Below, piece after piece: positions 9,539 through 16,567 of a stretch of DNA of 64,000 bases. The notes below the pieces were generated by a model that searched no databases, had not been told where the DNA came from, and saw only the letters and a list, made by a program, of their open reading frames with translations. The stretch spans positions 124,001 through 188,000 of the forward strand of contig NZ_CP019388.1 of NCBI RefSeq assembly GCF_001971725.1. Reading direction: 5' to 3'. This DNA is from Winogradskyella sp. J14-2. GTDB taxonomy: Bacteria; Bacteroidota; Bacteroidia; Flavobacteriales; Flavobacteriaceae. The translations under genes and the position numbers were made by a program. Numbering within the stretch: the stretch's first letter is position 1; the number at the start of each line of letters is the position of its first letter.

Positions 9539-11206
9539 ATGTCAAAATTAAAAACCAAAGCCGACATCAATTTCGAGCAAGAACTGTGGAAAGCAGCCAA
9601 CGAGTTGCGCGGTGCCGTAGCCGAAAACCAATATAAAGACTACGTCTTACCGCTTATATTTTTAAAACATCTGTCAGAACGGTATCAAGCCCGCAAGGAC
9701 GAGCTTATAGAAGCATTTAACGATGAGAGTTCCGACTATTACACACAAGACCCAGACGAAAGACAATACATTCTAGAAGACCCAGACGAGTACCTCTCTA
9801 AAAACACTTATATCATCCCAAATGAAGCCACATGGCAATTCCTACAGGATAATGCTGAGCAAGATAACATTAAAGTCTTGGTAGATGATGCGTTTGATAT
9901 GCTAGACGATACCTTAGCACAATACAGACCAGATCTTAAAGGAATCCTACCACGCATCTTTGTTAAAAGCCAACTCACGCCAAAGCAAGTGGCTGGTTTA
10001 ATCAACTTATTGGCAAATCCTAAGCTTTCCGAAAACGAAAATCCAGGTAGCGATATACTTGGTCGAGTTTACGAATATTACATTGGCAAGTTCGCCATTG
10101 CCGAAGGCTCTGGTGCAGGGCAATTCTTTACACCAAGCAGCATCGTGCGCCTTATGGTAGAAATGATTGAACCTTACCAAGGTAAAATATTTGATAATGC
10201 CTGCGGCTCTGGTGGCATGTTTGTGCAATCGTTAAAGTTTTTGCAAGCCCATGGAGGAGATAAAAAGAACATTTCCATCTATGGACAAGAGCGCTACGAT
10301 GGCACTTTACGACTCTGTAAAATGAACCTCGCCCTACGCGACTTATCGTTCGATGTCAGACTAGGCGATTCCTTATTACAAGACAAGTTCCCAGACCTAA
10401 AAGCCGATTATATTATCGTAAACCCACCATTCAACGTCAGCCAATGGCACCCAGAAGATTTACCTGAAAACGACCCGCGACTATTTGGGCCCAAAGAAGA
10501 ATTCACCACAGATGGCAACGCTAACTTTATGTGGATGCAAACCTTTTGGAGTCACTTAAGTGATAGAGGTACAGCAGCCGTCGTTATGGCAAATGGCGCG
10601 ATGACTTCCAATAACAAAGGCGAAAAAAACGTCCGCCAGTTTATGGTAGATAATGGTATGGTAGATTGTATTGTGCGCCTACCAGACAAACTCTTTTTAA
10701 CCACAGGCATTCCAGCCTGTATTTTTATTTTAAGTAAAAACAGAGACGGTAAAGATGGCGAACACCGAGAGCGGTTAAACGAAGTCCTGTTTATAGATAT
10801 GTCTAAACTAGGGCGTATGGAAAGCCGTAAACTACGTGTTTTTGACGAAGCCGACCTACAAAAAGCTACAGACACCTACCATGCTTGGCGCAATAGTAAT
10901 AACACAACGAACGTCACTTCGAGTGATTCTCGAGGAACGCGTGAATTGTATCGAGAAGCAAATGATACCACAGCGTCCCAATTATACGAAAACATCGATG
11001 GCTTCTGCTACAGCGCCACCATAGAAGAAATCGCCAAGCAAGACTACAAACTTACACCAGGCATCTACGTAGGCACCGAAGCGGTTGAAGACGACGGCAT
11101 CCCATTTGAAGATAAAATGGAAACCTTAAAGGCCCAATTGCAAACCCAGTTTGCTAAAGGTAACGAGCTACAACAACAGATTTTAGAGAATTTTAAGAAG
11201 TTTTAA
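9539..11206 (+). CDS. hsdM: Type I restriction-modification system DNA methyltransferase subunit
   Basis: A 555-residue HsdM. The N-terminal helical domain (about 10-150) is followed by the N6-adenine methyltransferase domain with GAGQFFTP (192-199), the SAM-binding motif FDNACGSGGMF (218-228) and the catalytic NPPF (295-298). With HsdS it methylates adenines in a bipartite target and protects the host. It is first in a run hsdM - KAP NTPase - hsdS. Residues about 456-478 (NVTSSDSRGTRELYREANDT) do not look like HsdM; their DNA matches the dispersed island repeat, in frame. The insert lies between the catalytic domain and the C-terminal part, so the enzyme may still work. Confidence 0.95.
   Translation: MSKLKTKADINFEQELWKAANELRGAVAENQYKDYVLPLIFLKHLSERYQARKDELIEAFNDESSDYYTQDPDERQYILEDPDEYLSKNTYIIPNEATWQFLQDNAEQDNIKVLVDDAFDMLDDTLAQYRPDLKGILPRIFVKSQLTPKQVAGLINLLANPKLSENENPGSDILGRVYEYYIGKFAIAEGSGAGQFFTPSSIVRLMVEMIEPYQGKIFDNACGSGGMFVQSLKFLQAHGGDKKNISIYGQERYDGTLRLCKMNLALRDLSFDVRLGDSLLQDKFPDLKADYIIVNPPFNVSQWHPEDLPENDPRLFGPKEEFTTDGNANFMWMQTFWSHLSDRGTAAVVMANGAMTSNNKGEKNVRQFMVDNGMVDCIVRLPDKLFLTTGIPACIFILSKNRDGKDGEHRERLNEVLFIDMSKLGRMESRKLRVFDEADLQKATDTYHAWRNSNNTTNVTSSDSRGTRELYREANDTTASQLYENIDGFCYSATIEEIAKQDYKLTPGIYVGTEAVEDDGIPFEDKMETLKAQLQTQFAKGNELQQQILENFKKF
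10909..10970 (+). repeat. Dispersed repeat fragment inserted in frame inside hsdM
   Basis: The stretch from acgtcacttcgagtgattct through ttgtatcgagaagcaaatga matches, on the opposite strand, the island repeat with tctcgatacaatttgctcat and tcactcgaagtgacg. It keeps the hsdM frame open and adds about 20 residues. Confidence 0.75.
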
Positions 11207-14200
11207 ATGAAATTAAAGAAATCAATAAATAAAGTTGCTTCAAGTATATTCAATAAGAAGATGCTTTTTAGTGCGATTTTATTTGTTTCTTTTTTTTATT
11301 TCCAATACGCGATCATAAGCTTTATTGAAAAGTATTTAACTATAAATAATAACTTTTCTAATAGTTATCTAGATGTTATTATAATGGTTGTAGTTTTCAT
11401 TTGGACAGTTTATACACTGTATAAATTAATTGCTTATAATTACAAACCATCATTTTCTCAAAAGTTAACTGTTGCAACTGCCATATTCCTAATAGTTTAT
11501 TTTCAACAGAATAGAGAGAATTTACCTTGGGATTATTTGAAAGACTCTTTTTTTAATATAGAATACATTCAATATGTATTCATATCGCTATCAGTAGTAG
11601 TATATTTTTTTCTGGTAATCAATTTTTTTCAAAAACTGGAGTACCTATTTCCAACCAGTCGATTTAATTTCAATAAAGGTGATAATACATATCTAAGTGA
11701 TGATCCTGTTCTTGATGAAAAAAAGGATTTATTGAGTTATGGTCCAAAAATTAAGAGCTTAACAAATATCTTATTAAACGAGAATTTTGAAAAGTCAATT
11801 GCAATAGGATTAGTTGGACCATGGGGAAATGGTAAATCCAGTGTTATTGAAATGTCGCAAAAGCAATTGAAAACTATTGAGTCATATCATGATAGAGTAG
11901 TCATACATTTTCTGCCTTACTTAAACCATAAGGAAGAAGATATAATCAATGAATTTTTCATTGCATTGAGTAATCAGATATCGAAATTTAATGGTAAACT
12001 ATCTAGTCAAATACTTGATTATGCCAAAAAGTTAACAGATGTTTACAAAGGCGGTAATGCATTTAATTTGTTCGAAAAACATGTCACAACCATTGATCAA
12101 TCATCTGCAAAAGAGCTTTATGATAACATCAATAAACGGTTAAAAGAAATTGATAAAAAGATAATTGTCTTTGTAGATGATTTGGATAGATTAAGTGGAA
12201 AGGAAATTATACAAATTTTAAAACTGATAAGAAATACTGCAGATTTTCGAAATACTATTTTTGTTGTAGCTATGGATAAGGATTATGTCGTTAAGCGATT
12301 AAAGGCAGAGAACAATATTTCTAGCACGCGTTTTATAGATAAGTTTTTTCAGTTAGAGATTTATTTACCAGAAATAGATAAGAACATTCTTAGAAAGTTT
12401 GTTTATGAAAAATTAAATCAATCCGTTTTAAACTCAACATCCGATTTTAAATCGAAGCTAGAAAGAGGTATTAATCATAAGGACAATTTATTTGAAGATT
12501 ATATCAAGAATTTACGAGACGCAAAACGTCTGGTTAACCAAATAATTTTTGATTATAACTTTTTAAGAGAAGAAATAAACTTCAAGGATTTTATGAACTT
12601 TACATATTTTAAGTTAAAGTTTCCAAAGTTTATGGAACTATTAAATCACAATCGATTAGACTTCTTGAAATTAGAAAACGGACAATACAAATTAAAAGAA
12701 AAACCACCTAAAAATGATGAGAAGAGTGAAAAAAAATATGTACCCACTTTAGATAACATTGTTCTACTTGGTAATACGGAGTATAATGATTATAGCTTTC
12801 TTGACAAGTATGCCGTTTCAGAGTTATTATCCCAAGAAGAGGATTGCCTTAAAAAACTTTTGGGTATAGATTGCGATGATGCTTTATTGCTTTCGAAAAC
12901 CTTAGCCTATTTATTTGGAGACCAGAATAAAAAAGAAACATTTAACTCGATTAAAGAGGCTCAGAACTTCAAAATGTTAATGCAGCAAAGAGTTTTTGAA
13001 AATGTACTAACGGAGCGCGAATTCAATTTAGTTATACACGAAGGTGACATAGAAAAGCGACATGAGATATTAGAAAATCTTCACACCCAAAATAAATTTC
13101 TTCAGTTATTGGATAGATTGGATTACTACAATACCGACAAACATCTAATTCTTTCTCAGATAACTTTAGTACTATTTAGACTATATGAAAAAAGAACAGA
13201 TTATAATATTACAGACCAACAACTACTCAATAGAATAGCAGTATATGTTGAGCGTCTCATACAAGATAATGACAAAGTAAATCAAGAGCAGGTTAATTGG
13301 ATGAAGGCAGATATTTTTGAGGGTAATTTACTTTCTACTGAAAATAAGTTAAACATTTTAGGAGAATTATGGGAAGCAAAGGAAGACAATAACTTGTGGC
13401 ATCTTACCGAGGAGTATATATCTAAAAAGACGCTAGAATTATTTAAAAAGTATTTATCCAAGCACCATAATCAACTTTGGTCGGTAACTGATTTTTCATT
13501 TTATAAGTATTATCACCTTTTAAAGCATATAGATGGTTTAAAAGAGGCTCTGAATAAAGAAATTAGAACGTTTTGGTCTAAAAATAATATTGAATTGTTA
13601 TGTGCTCAAAGTACAGATACACCGGCTTTTTCGTTATCATCATTTCAAATATCTAATACGGTATCTGAAATTTTTGGCAGTATCCGTAAATATCATGAGT
13701 TTGTAAAAAATCATTCAAAAAATCCTTCTAGAGCAACCAAAGAATTTTTAGAGTTATACGAATTACATGCTATAACAGGTTATGTTGTACCAATAGTGTA
13801 CAATTTCAAGAATTCTAGATTAATGCTAGATAAAATTAAAAATAAAGTAGAAATACCTGGAAGAGGCAGTTATGATGAAGATGCCAACATTACACAATTG
13901 GTATTTAAAACTAATAGCAAAGAATTGATAGAAGAGCTAATTGAAATAAGGAAAAGACAAAACGCTAATGACAACTTGCTATTGAGCACAACGTACAAGG
14001 TGAATATTTCTACTGAAAATTTCCCATCAATGCGTTTTGCTTCTTTTAGCTCAGGCGAATTTCATTATTTATTCATTAATCACGACAAAAAATTTAGATT
14101 AAATTTTGCCATTGAAATTTTAAAAGCCCTTGAGGCTATTGCGAGTAATATGTTTACTATTAATAATAAAAATTTTAGACCATGGAGAAGAAAAATAGTA

Positions 14201-14281
14201 GATAAAGAATTAATTAAACTAACTGATGAAGTGACTTTACAGCTCATTTCATTGCAAAGTGCACAATCAACACAATTGTAA
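11207..14281 (+). CDS. KAP-family membrane P-loop NTPase embedded in the type I RM operon
   Basis: A 1,024-residue protein whose ATG directly follows the hsdM stop codon (0 nt gap) and which ends 3 nt before hsdS. Four hydrophobic segments (about 18-40, 54-77, 86-102, 119-141) precede a P-loop domain with Walker A GPWGNGKSS (204-212) and Walker B IIVFVDDLDR (319-328; D324, D325), the KAP hallmark. After the NTPase domain (to about 530) come 490 residues of mostly helical, unrecognised sequence. The family includes the phage-exclusion protein PifA and animal Kidins220. Its base composition looks more A+T-rich than hsdM or hsdR, which suggests a separate origin. A role as a membrane-linked defence effector or a partner of the HsdM/HsdS complex is inference. 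Confidence 0.88.
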   Translation: MKLKKSINKVASSIFNKKMLFSAILFVSFFYFQYAIISFIEKYLTINNNFSNSYLDVIIMVVVFIWTVYTLYKLIAYNYKPSFSQKLTVATAIFLIVYFQQNRENLPWDYLKDSFFNIEYIQYVFISLSVVVYFFLVINFFQKLEYLFPTSRFNFNKGDNTYLSDDPVLDEKKDLLSYGPKIKSLTNILLNENFEKSIAIGLVGPWGNGKSSVIEMSQKQLKTIESYHDRVVIHFLPYLNHKEEDIINEFFIALSNQISKFNGKLSSQILDYAKKLTDVYKGGNAFNLFEKHVTTIDQSSAKELYDNINKRLKEIDKKIIVFVDDLDRLSGKEIIQILKLIRNTADFRNTIFVVAMDKDYVVKRLKAENNISSTRFIDKFFQLEIYLPEIDKNILRKFVYEKLNQSVLNSTSDFKSKLERGINHKDNLFEDYIKNLRDAKRLVNQIIFDYNFLREEINFKDFMNFTYFKLKFPKFMELLNHNRLDFLKLENGQYKLKEKPPKNDEKSEKKYVPTLDNIVLLGNTEYNDYSFLDKYAVSELLSQEEDCLKKLLGIDCDDALLLSKTLAYLFGDQNKKETFNSIKEAQNFKMLMQQRVFENVLTEREFNLVIHEGDIEKRHEILENLHTQNKFLQLLDRLDYYNTDKHLILSQITLVLFRLYEKRTDYNITDQQLLNRIAVYVERLIQDNDKVNQEQVNWMKADIFEGNLLSTENKLNILGELWEAKEDNNLWHLTEEYISKKTLELFKKYLSKHHNQLWSVTDFSFYKYYHLLKHIDGLKEALNKEIRTFWSKNNIELLCAQSTDTPAFSLSSFQISNTVSEIFGSIRKYHEFVKNHSKNPSRATKEFLELYELHAITGYVVPIVYNFKNSRLMLDKIKNKVEIPGRGSYDEDANITQLVFKTNSKELIEELIEIRKRQNANDNLLLSTTYKVNISTENFPSMRFASFSSGEFHYLFINHDKKFRLNFAIEILKALEAIASNMFTINNKNFRPWRRKIVDKELIKLTDEVTLQLISLQSAQSTQL

Positions 14282-14284
14282 CTA

Positions 14285-15625
14285 ATGCCAAACAACTGGA
14301 AAACATATAAACTTGAAGAACTCACAACTAAGTTGGGTGATGGCTTACATGGCACACCGAAATATTCGCCTGATGGAGAATATTATTTTATAAATGGGAA
14401 TAATTTAACTGATGGTAAAATTGAGATTAAACAAAATACTAAACGAGTAAATAGAGACCAATTTATAAAATATCAAAAGCCTTTAAATGATAGAACAATT
14501 TTTGTTTCTATTAATGGGACGTTGGGTAATGTAGCAACATACAATAGTGAAAAAGTCGTCCTTGGTAAAAGCGCTTGTTATTTCAATGTAAAGGAAGATG
14601 TCCATAAAGAATTTATTAAACACTATGTTTCAACGTCAGATTTTAGAAGGTTTTTAGAAAACAACGCGACAGGTTCTGTAATAAAAAATGTATCTCTTAA
14701 ATCCATGAGAGAACATGAACTCAACCTACCACCACTACCAGAACAAAAAGCCATAGCCAACATCCTCTCAGCCATAGACGACAAAATAGAAAACAACCTA
14801 GCCATCAACAAAACCTTAGAAGACATGGCCATGGCGCTCTACAAACATTGGTTTGTAGATTTCGAATTTCCTGTATCACAGGAAAATCGAAACCCTGAAC
14901 TCGTTTCTGGGTCTCAACCAATAGGCTACAAATCCGCTGGTGGCGAATTCACCGACAGCGAACTAGGACCAATTCCTAAAGGTTGGGAAGTGAGAAAAGT
15001 TAAGGATTTAGGTGAGGTTGTTACTGGTAATACACCATCAAAGAAATATCCAGAACATTATGGTAATGAAGTACCGTTTGTCACACCGACCGATTTCAAA
15101 AACTATGGAAAGCACATTCTTAATGCCAATCGTGGTTTGTCAAACTCTGGGATTGAAAAGTACACTAAAAAAATAATTCCAAAAAATTCAGTAGTGGTCA
15201 CTTGTATTGGTTCAGATATGGGGAAAGTTGCACTTTGCAAAACAAATTGTTTGACTAACCAACAAATTAATTCTTTAAAGACAAACCACTTTCTGTATAT
15301 GTATTGTTTTTTTGTTTACAATTATTCAATGCTAAAAATGCTAGCAGGTGCAGGTACTACAATGCCAATAATTAATAAGTCACGTTTTGAAGAAATTGAA
15401 GTTATTATGCCGACAAGTACAGTATTGAACTCATTTGAAAAAAACATGAGCTATTTAGACGAACAAATATTTAATAACACAAAAGAAAACCAATCCTTAA
15501 CTCAACTTCGCGACACACTATTACCAAAGCTTATTAGTGGTGAGGTGCGTTTAAAGGAATTTAAAGAACAAGTAGAATCCGTCATTGCGAGTGAGGAAGG
15601 AACGACGCAATCTTATGAAGTATAG
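14285..15625 (+). CDS. hsdS: Type I restriction-modification system specificity subunit
   Basis: A 446-residue HsdS with two target-recognition domains (about 1-145 and 228-385), each followed by a conserved coiled region: LPPLPEQKAIANILSAIDD (148-166) plus helix to 195, and ENQSLTQLRDTLLPKLISGE (401-420). It sets the DNA target of the methylase and the restriction complex. The ATG lies 3 nt after the KAP stop codon. Residues 202-210 (RNPELVSGS region) between the halves are read from a small palindromic repeat. The last residues (VIASEEGTTQSYEV) are read from a REP-like repeat that supplies the C-terminus and leads to the stop codon. The first recognition domain shares the A+T-rich look of the KAP gene. 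Confidence 0.94.
   Translation: MPNNWKTYKLEELTTKLGDGLHGTPKYSPDGEYYFINGNNLTDGKIEIKQNTKRVNRDQFIKYQKPLNDRTIFVSINGTLGNVATYNSEKVVLGKSACYFNVKEDVHKEFIKHYVSTSDFRRFLENNATGSVIKNVSLKSMREHELNLPPLPEQKAIANILSAIDDKIENNLAINKTLEDMAMALYKHWFVDFEFPVSQENRNPELVSGSQPIGYKSAGGEFTDSELGPIPKGWEVRKVKDLGEVVTGNTPSKKYPEHYGNEVPFVTPTDFKNYGKHILNANRGLSNSGIEKYTKKIIPKNSVVVTCIGSDMGKVALCKTNCLTNQQINSLKTNHFLYMYCFFVYNYSMLKMLAGAGTTMPIINKSRFEEIEVIMPTSTVLNSFEKNMSYLDEQIFNNTKENQSLTQLRDTLLPKLISGEVRLKEFKEQVESVIASEEGTTQSYEV
14889..14915. repeat. Small palindromic repeat inside hsdS
   Basis: The stretch aaccctgaactcgtttctgg gtc is an imperfect inverted repeat (ccctgaa / ttctggg). It resembles the flavobacterial repeat that reads as PELVSGS or, on the other strand, as a short ctgaaac...gttcag hairpin. 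It lies in the linker between the conserved helix and the second recognition domain. Confidence 0.5.
15581..15613 (-). repeat. REP-like unit forming the 3' end of hsdS
   Basis: gtcattgcgagtgaggaagg followed by aacgacgcaatct is a copy of the local repeat (gattgc...cgcaatgac) in the opposite orientation to the array that follows. It is translated as the last residues of HsdS. Confidence 0.7.
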
Positions 15626-15630
15626 AATAA

Positions 15631-15745
15631 ACAAACAGATTGCCGCGCTACGCTCGCAATGACAGTAACAACAAACAGATTGCCGCGCTTTGGTCGCAAT
15701 GACAGTAACAACAAACAGATTGCCGCGCTTTGGTCGCAATGACAG
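15631..15745 (+). repeat. Three tandem copies of a 40-bp REP-like unit
   Basis: The unit acaaacagattgccgcgct, then a variable centre (acgc or ttgg) and tcgcaatgacagtaaca, starts at 15631, 15671 and 15711, an exact 40-bp period. Each unit holds the inverted half-sites gattgc and gcaat(c). The same 40-bp unit, again in three copies, lies at 16421-16540, beyond the GIY-YIG gene. Confidence 0.88.
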
Positions 15746-15780
15746 CAAAATTATGACATGAAGAACAAATAATAATAACT

Positions 15781-15936
15781 ATGGAATATAAAGTATTATG
15801 TTATATAGAAGTATCTGGGTTGGTGGAGGCTGTCAATTCTGATATTAAAAAGGGTTGGCTACCTCAAGGAGGTGTGTCTTATGCCAGAACAGACGGTATT
15901 AGCAATTACCATATGCAAGCCATGATAAAGACATAA
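15781..15936 (+). CDS. Small DUF1737 domain protein
   Basis: A 51-residue gene. The product MEYKVLCYIEVSGLVEAVNS continues with a helix, then GWLPQGGVSYARTDG and ends YHMQAMIKT. This is the DUF1737 pattern: short strand, helix, GW.P.GGv, strand, y.QAmik. Family members are 50-70 residue proteins of unknown role that often sit in accessory DNA. It lies between the two 40-bp repeat arrays, next to the GIY-YIG gene and between hsdS and hsdR. Confidence 0.75.
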   Translation: MEYKVLCYIEVSGLVEAVNSDIKKGWLPQGGVSYARTDGISNYHMQAMIKT

Positions 15937-16075
15937 TAAAACGTCATTGCGAACGCAGTGAAGCAATCTCATTAAGTGAAGGACAAAAAACAAACAGATT
16001 GCCACGCTACGCTCGCAATGACGGGGACGATAAACAGATTGCCACTGTTGACTGCAAACGTCAATATCGCAATGA
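15937..16075. repeat. Mixed-orientation REP-like units between DUF1737 and GIY-YIG genes
   Basis: An inverted unit cgtcattgcgaacgcagtga agcaatct (15943-15971) is followed by two direct units starting at about 15989 and 16032 (aaacagattgcca...tcgcaatgac). The second direct unit has a longer, changed centre. A longer reading frame through this repeat into the GIY-YIG gene exists, but it is repeat-derived. Confidence 0.7.
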
Positions 16076-16082
16076 CATAAAA

Positions 16083-16412
16083 ATGAAACCAGGATTTGTC
16101 TACATACTAACCAATAAAAATAATACGACGCTTTATACTGGTGTCACGGCTAACCTTGTGCAACGTCTTAAACAGCATAAAGATAAAACTGACAAAAAAT
16201 CGTTTGCCGCTAAATACAATTTAAATAAATTAGTGTATTACGAATCCTTTCAAATGATTGGTGACGCCATAGCAAGAGAAAAGCAAATAAAAGCAGGAAG
16301 TAGAGCAAAGAAAATAAAATTAATAGAAAGTATAAATCCTAATTGGGATGATTTAACCGAAACCGTAAAACGTCATTATGCGGACGTAGGACGAAGTAAT
16401 TTCATGATGTGA
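16083..16412 (+). CDS. GIY-YIG nuclease domain protein
   Basis: A 109-residue protein beginning MKPGFVYILTNKNNTTLYTG, the GIY-YIG core (here VYI...LYTG), followed by conserved Arg and His (LVQRLKQHK), KLVYYE and the helix AIAREKQIKAGSRAKKIKLI. This is the stand-alone UvrC-like/YhbQ group. I chose the ATG at 16083 because the residues before it are read from a REP-like repeat. Its C-terminus (VKRHYADVGRSNFMM) is also repeat-derived (aaacgtcattatgcggacgt...). The gene is bracketed by 40-bp repeat arrays and interrupts the RM locus, so it may be linked to movement of these repeats (inference). Confidence 0.85.
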   Translation: MKPGFVYILTNKNNTTLYTGVTANLVQRLKQHKDKTDKKSFAAKYNLNKLVYYESFQMIGDAIAREKQIKAGSRAKKIKLIESINPNWDDLTETVKRHYADVGRSNFMM

Positions 16413-16420
16413 AGAACAAA

Positions 16421-16550
16421 GCAACAAACCGATTGCCGCGCTACGCTCGCAATGACAGTAACAACAAACAGATTGCCGCGCTACGCTCGCAATGACAGTA
16501 ACAACAAACAGATTGCCGTGCTACGCTCGCAATGACATAAACAAGGTCTC
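16421..16550 (+). repeat. Three tandem copies of the 40-bp REP-like unit upstream of hsdR
   Basis: Units start with gattgccgcg or gattgccgtg at 16431, 16471 and 16511 (40-bp period) and share the spacer cagtaacaaca with the array at 15631-15745. A partial unit (tctcgcaatgac) follows just before hsdR. No clear promoter box was seen between the array and hsdR. Confidence 0.85.
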
Positions 16551-16567
16551 GCAATGACCGTATAATT

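Noticed and set aside
9539..11206. hsdM as a pseudogene because of the repeat insertion
   Set aside because: The insertion keeps the frame, all catalytic motifs are intact and it falls outside the methyltransferase core.
15999..16082. Longer N-terminus for the GIY-YIG protein (start at 15999)
   Set aside because: The extra 28 residues are translated from a REP-like repeat; the family domain begins at the ATG at 16083.
15631..16550. CRISPR array
   Set aside because: The period is 40 bp, but the whole unit repeats including the supposed spacers, units are palindromic, there are only three copies per array and no cas genes are present.
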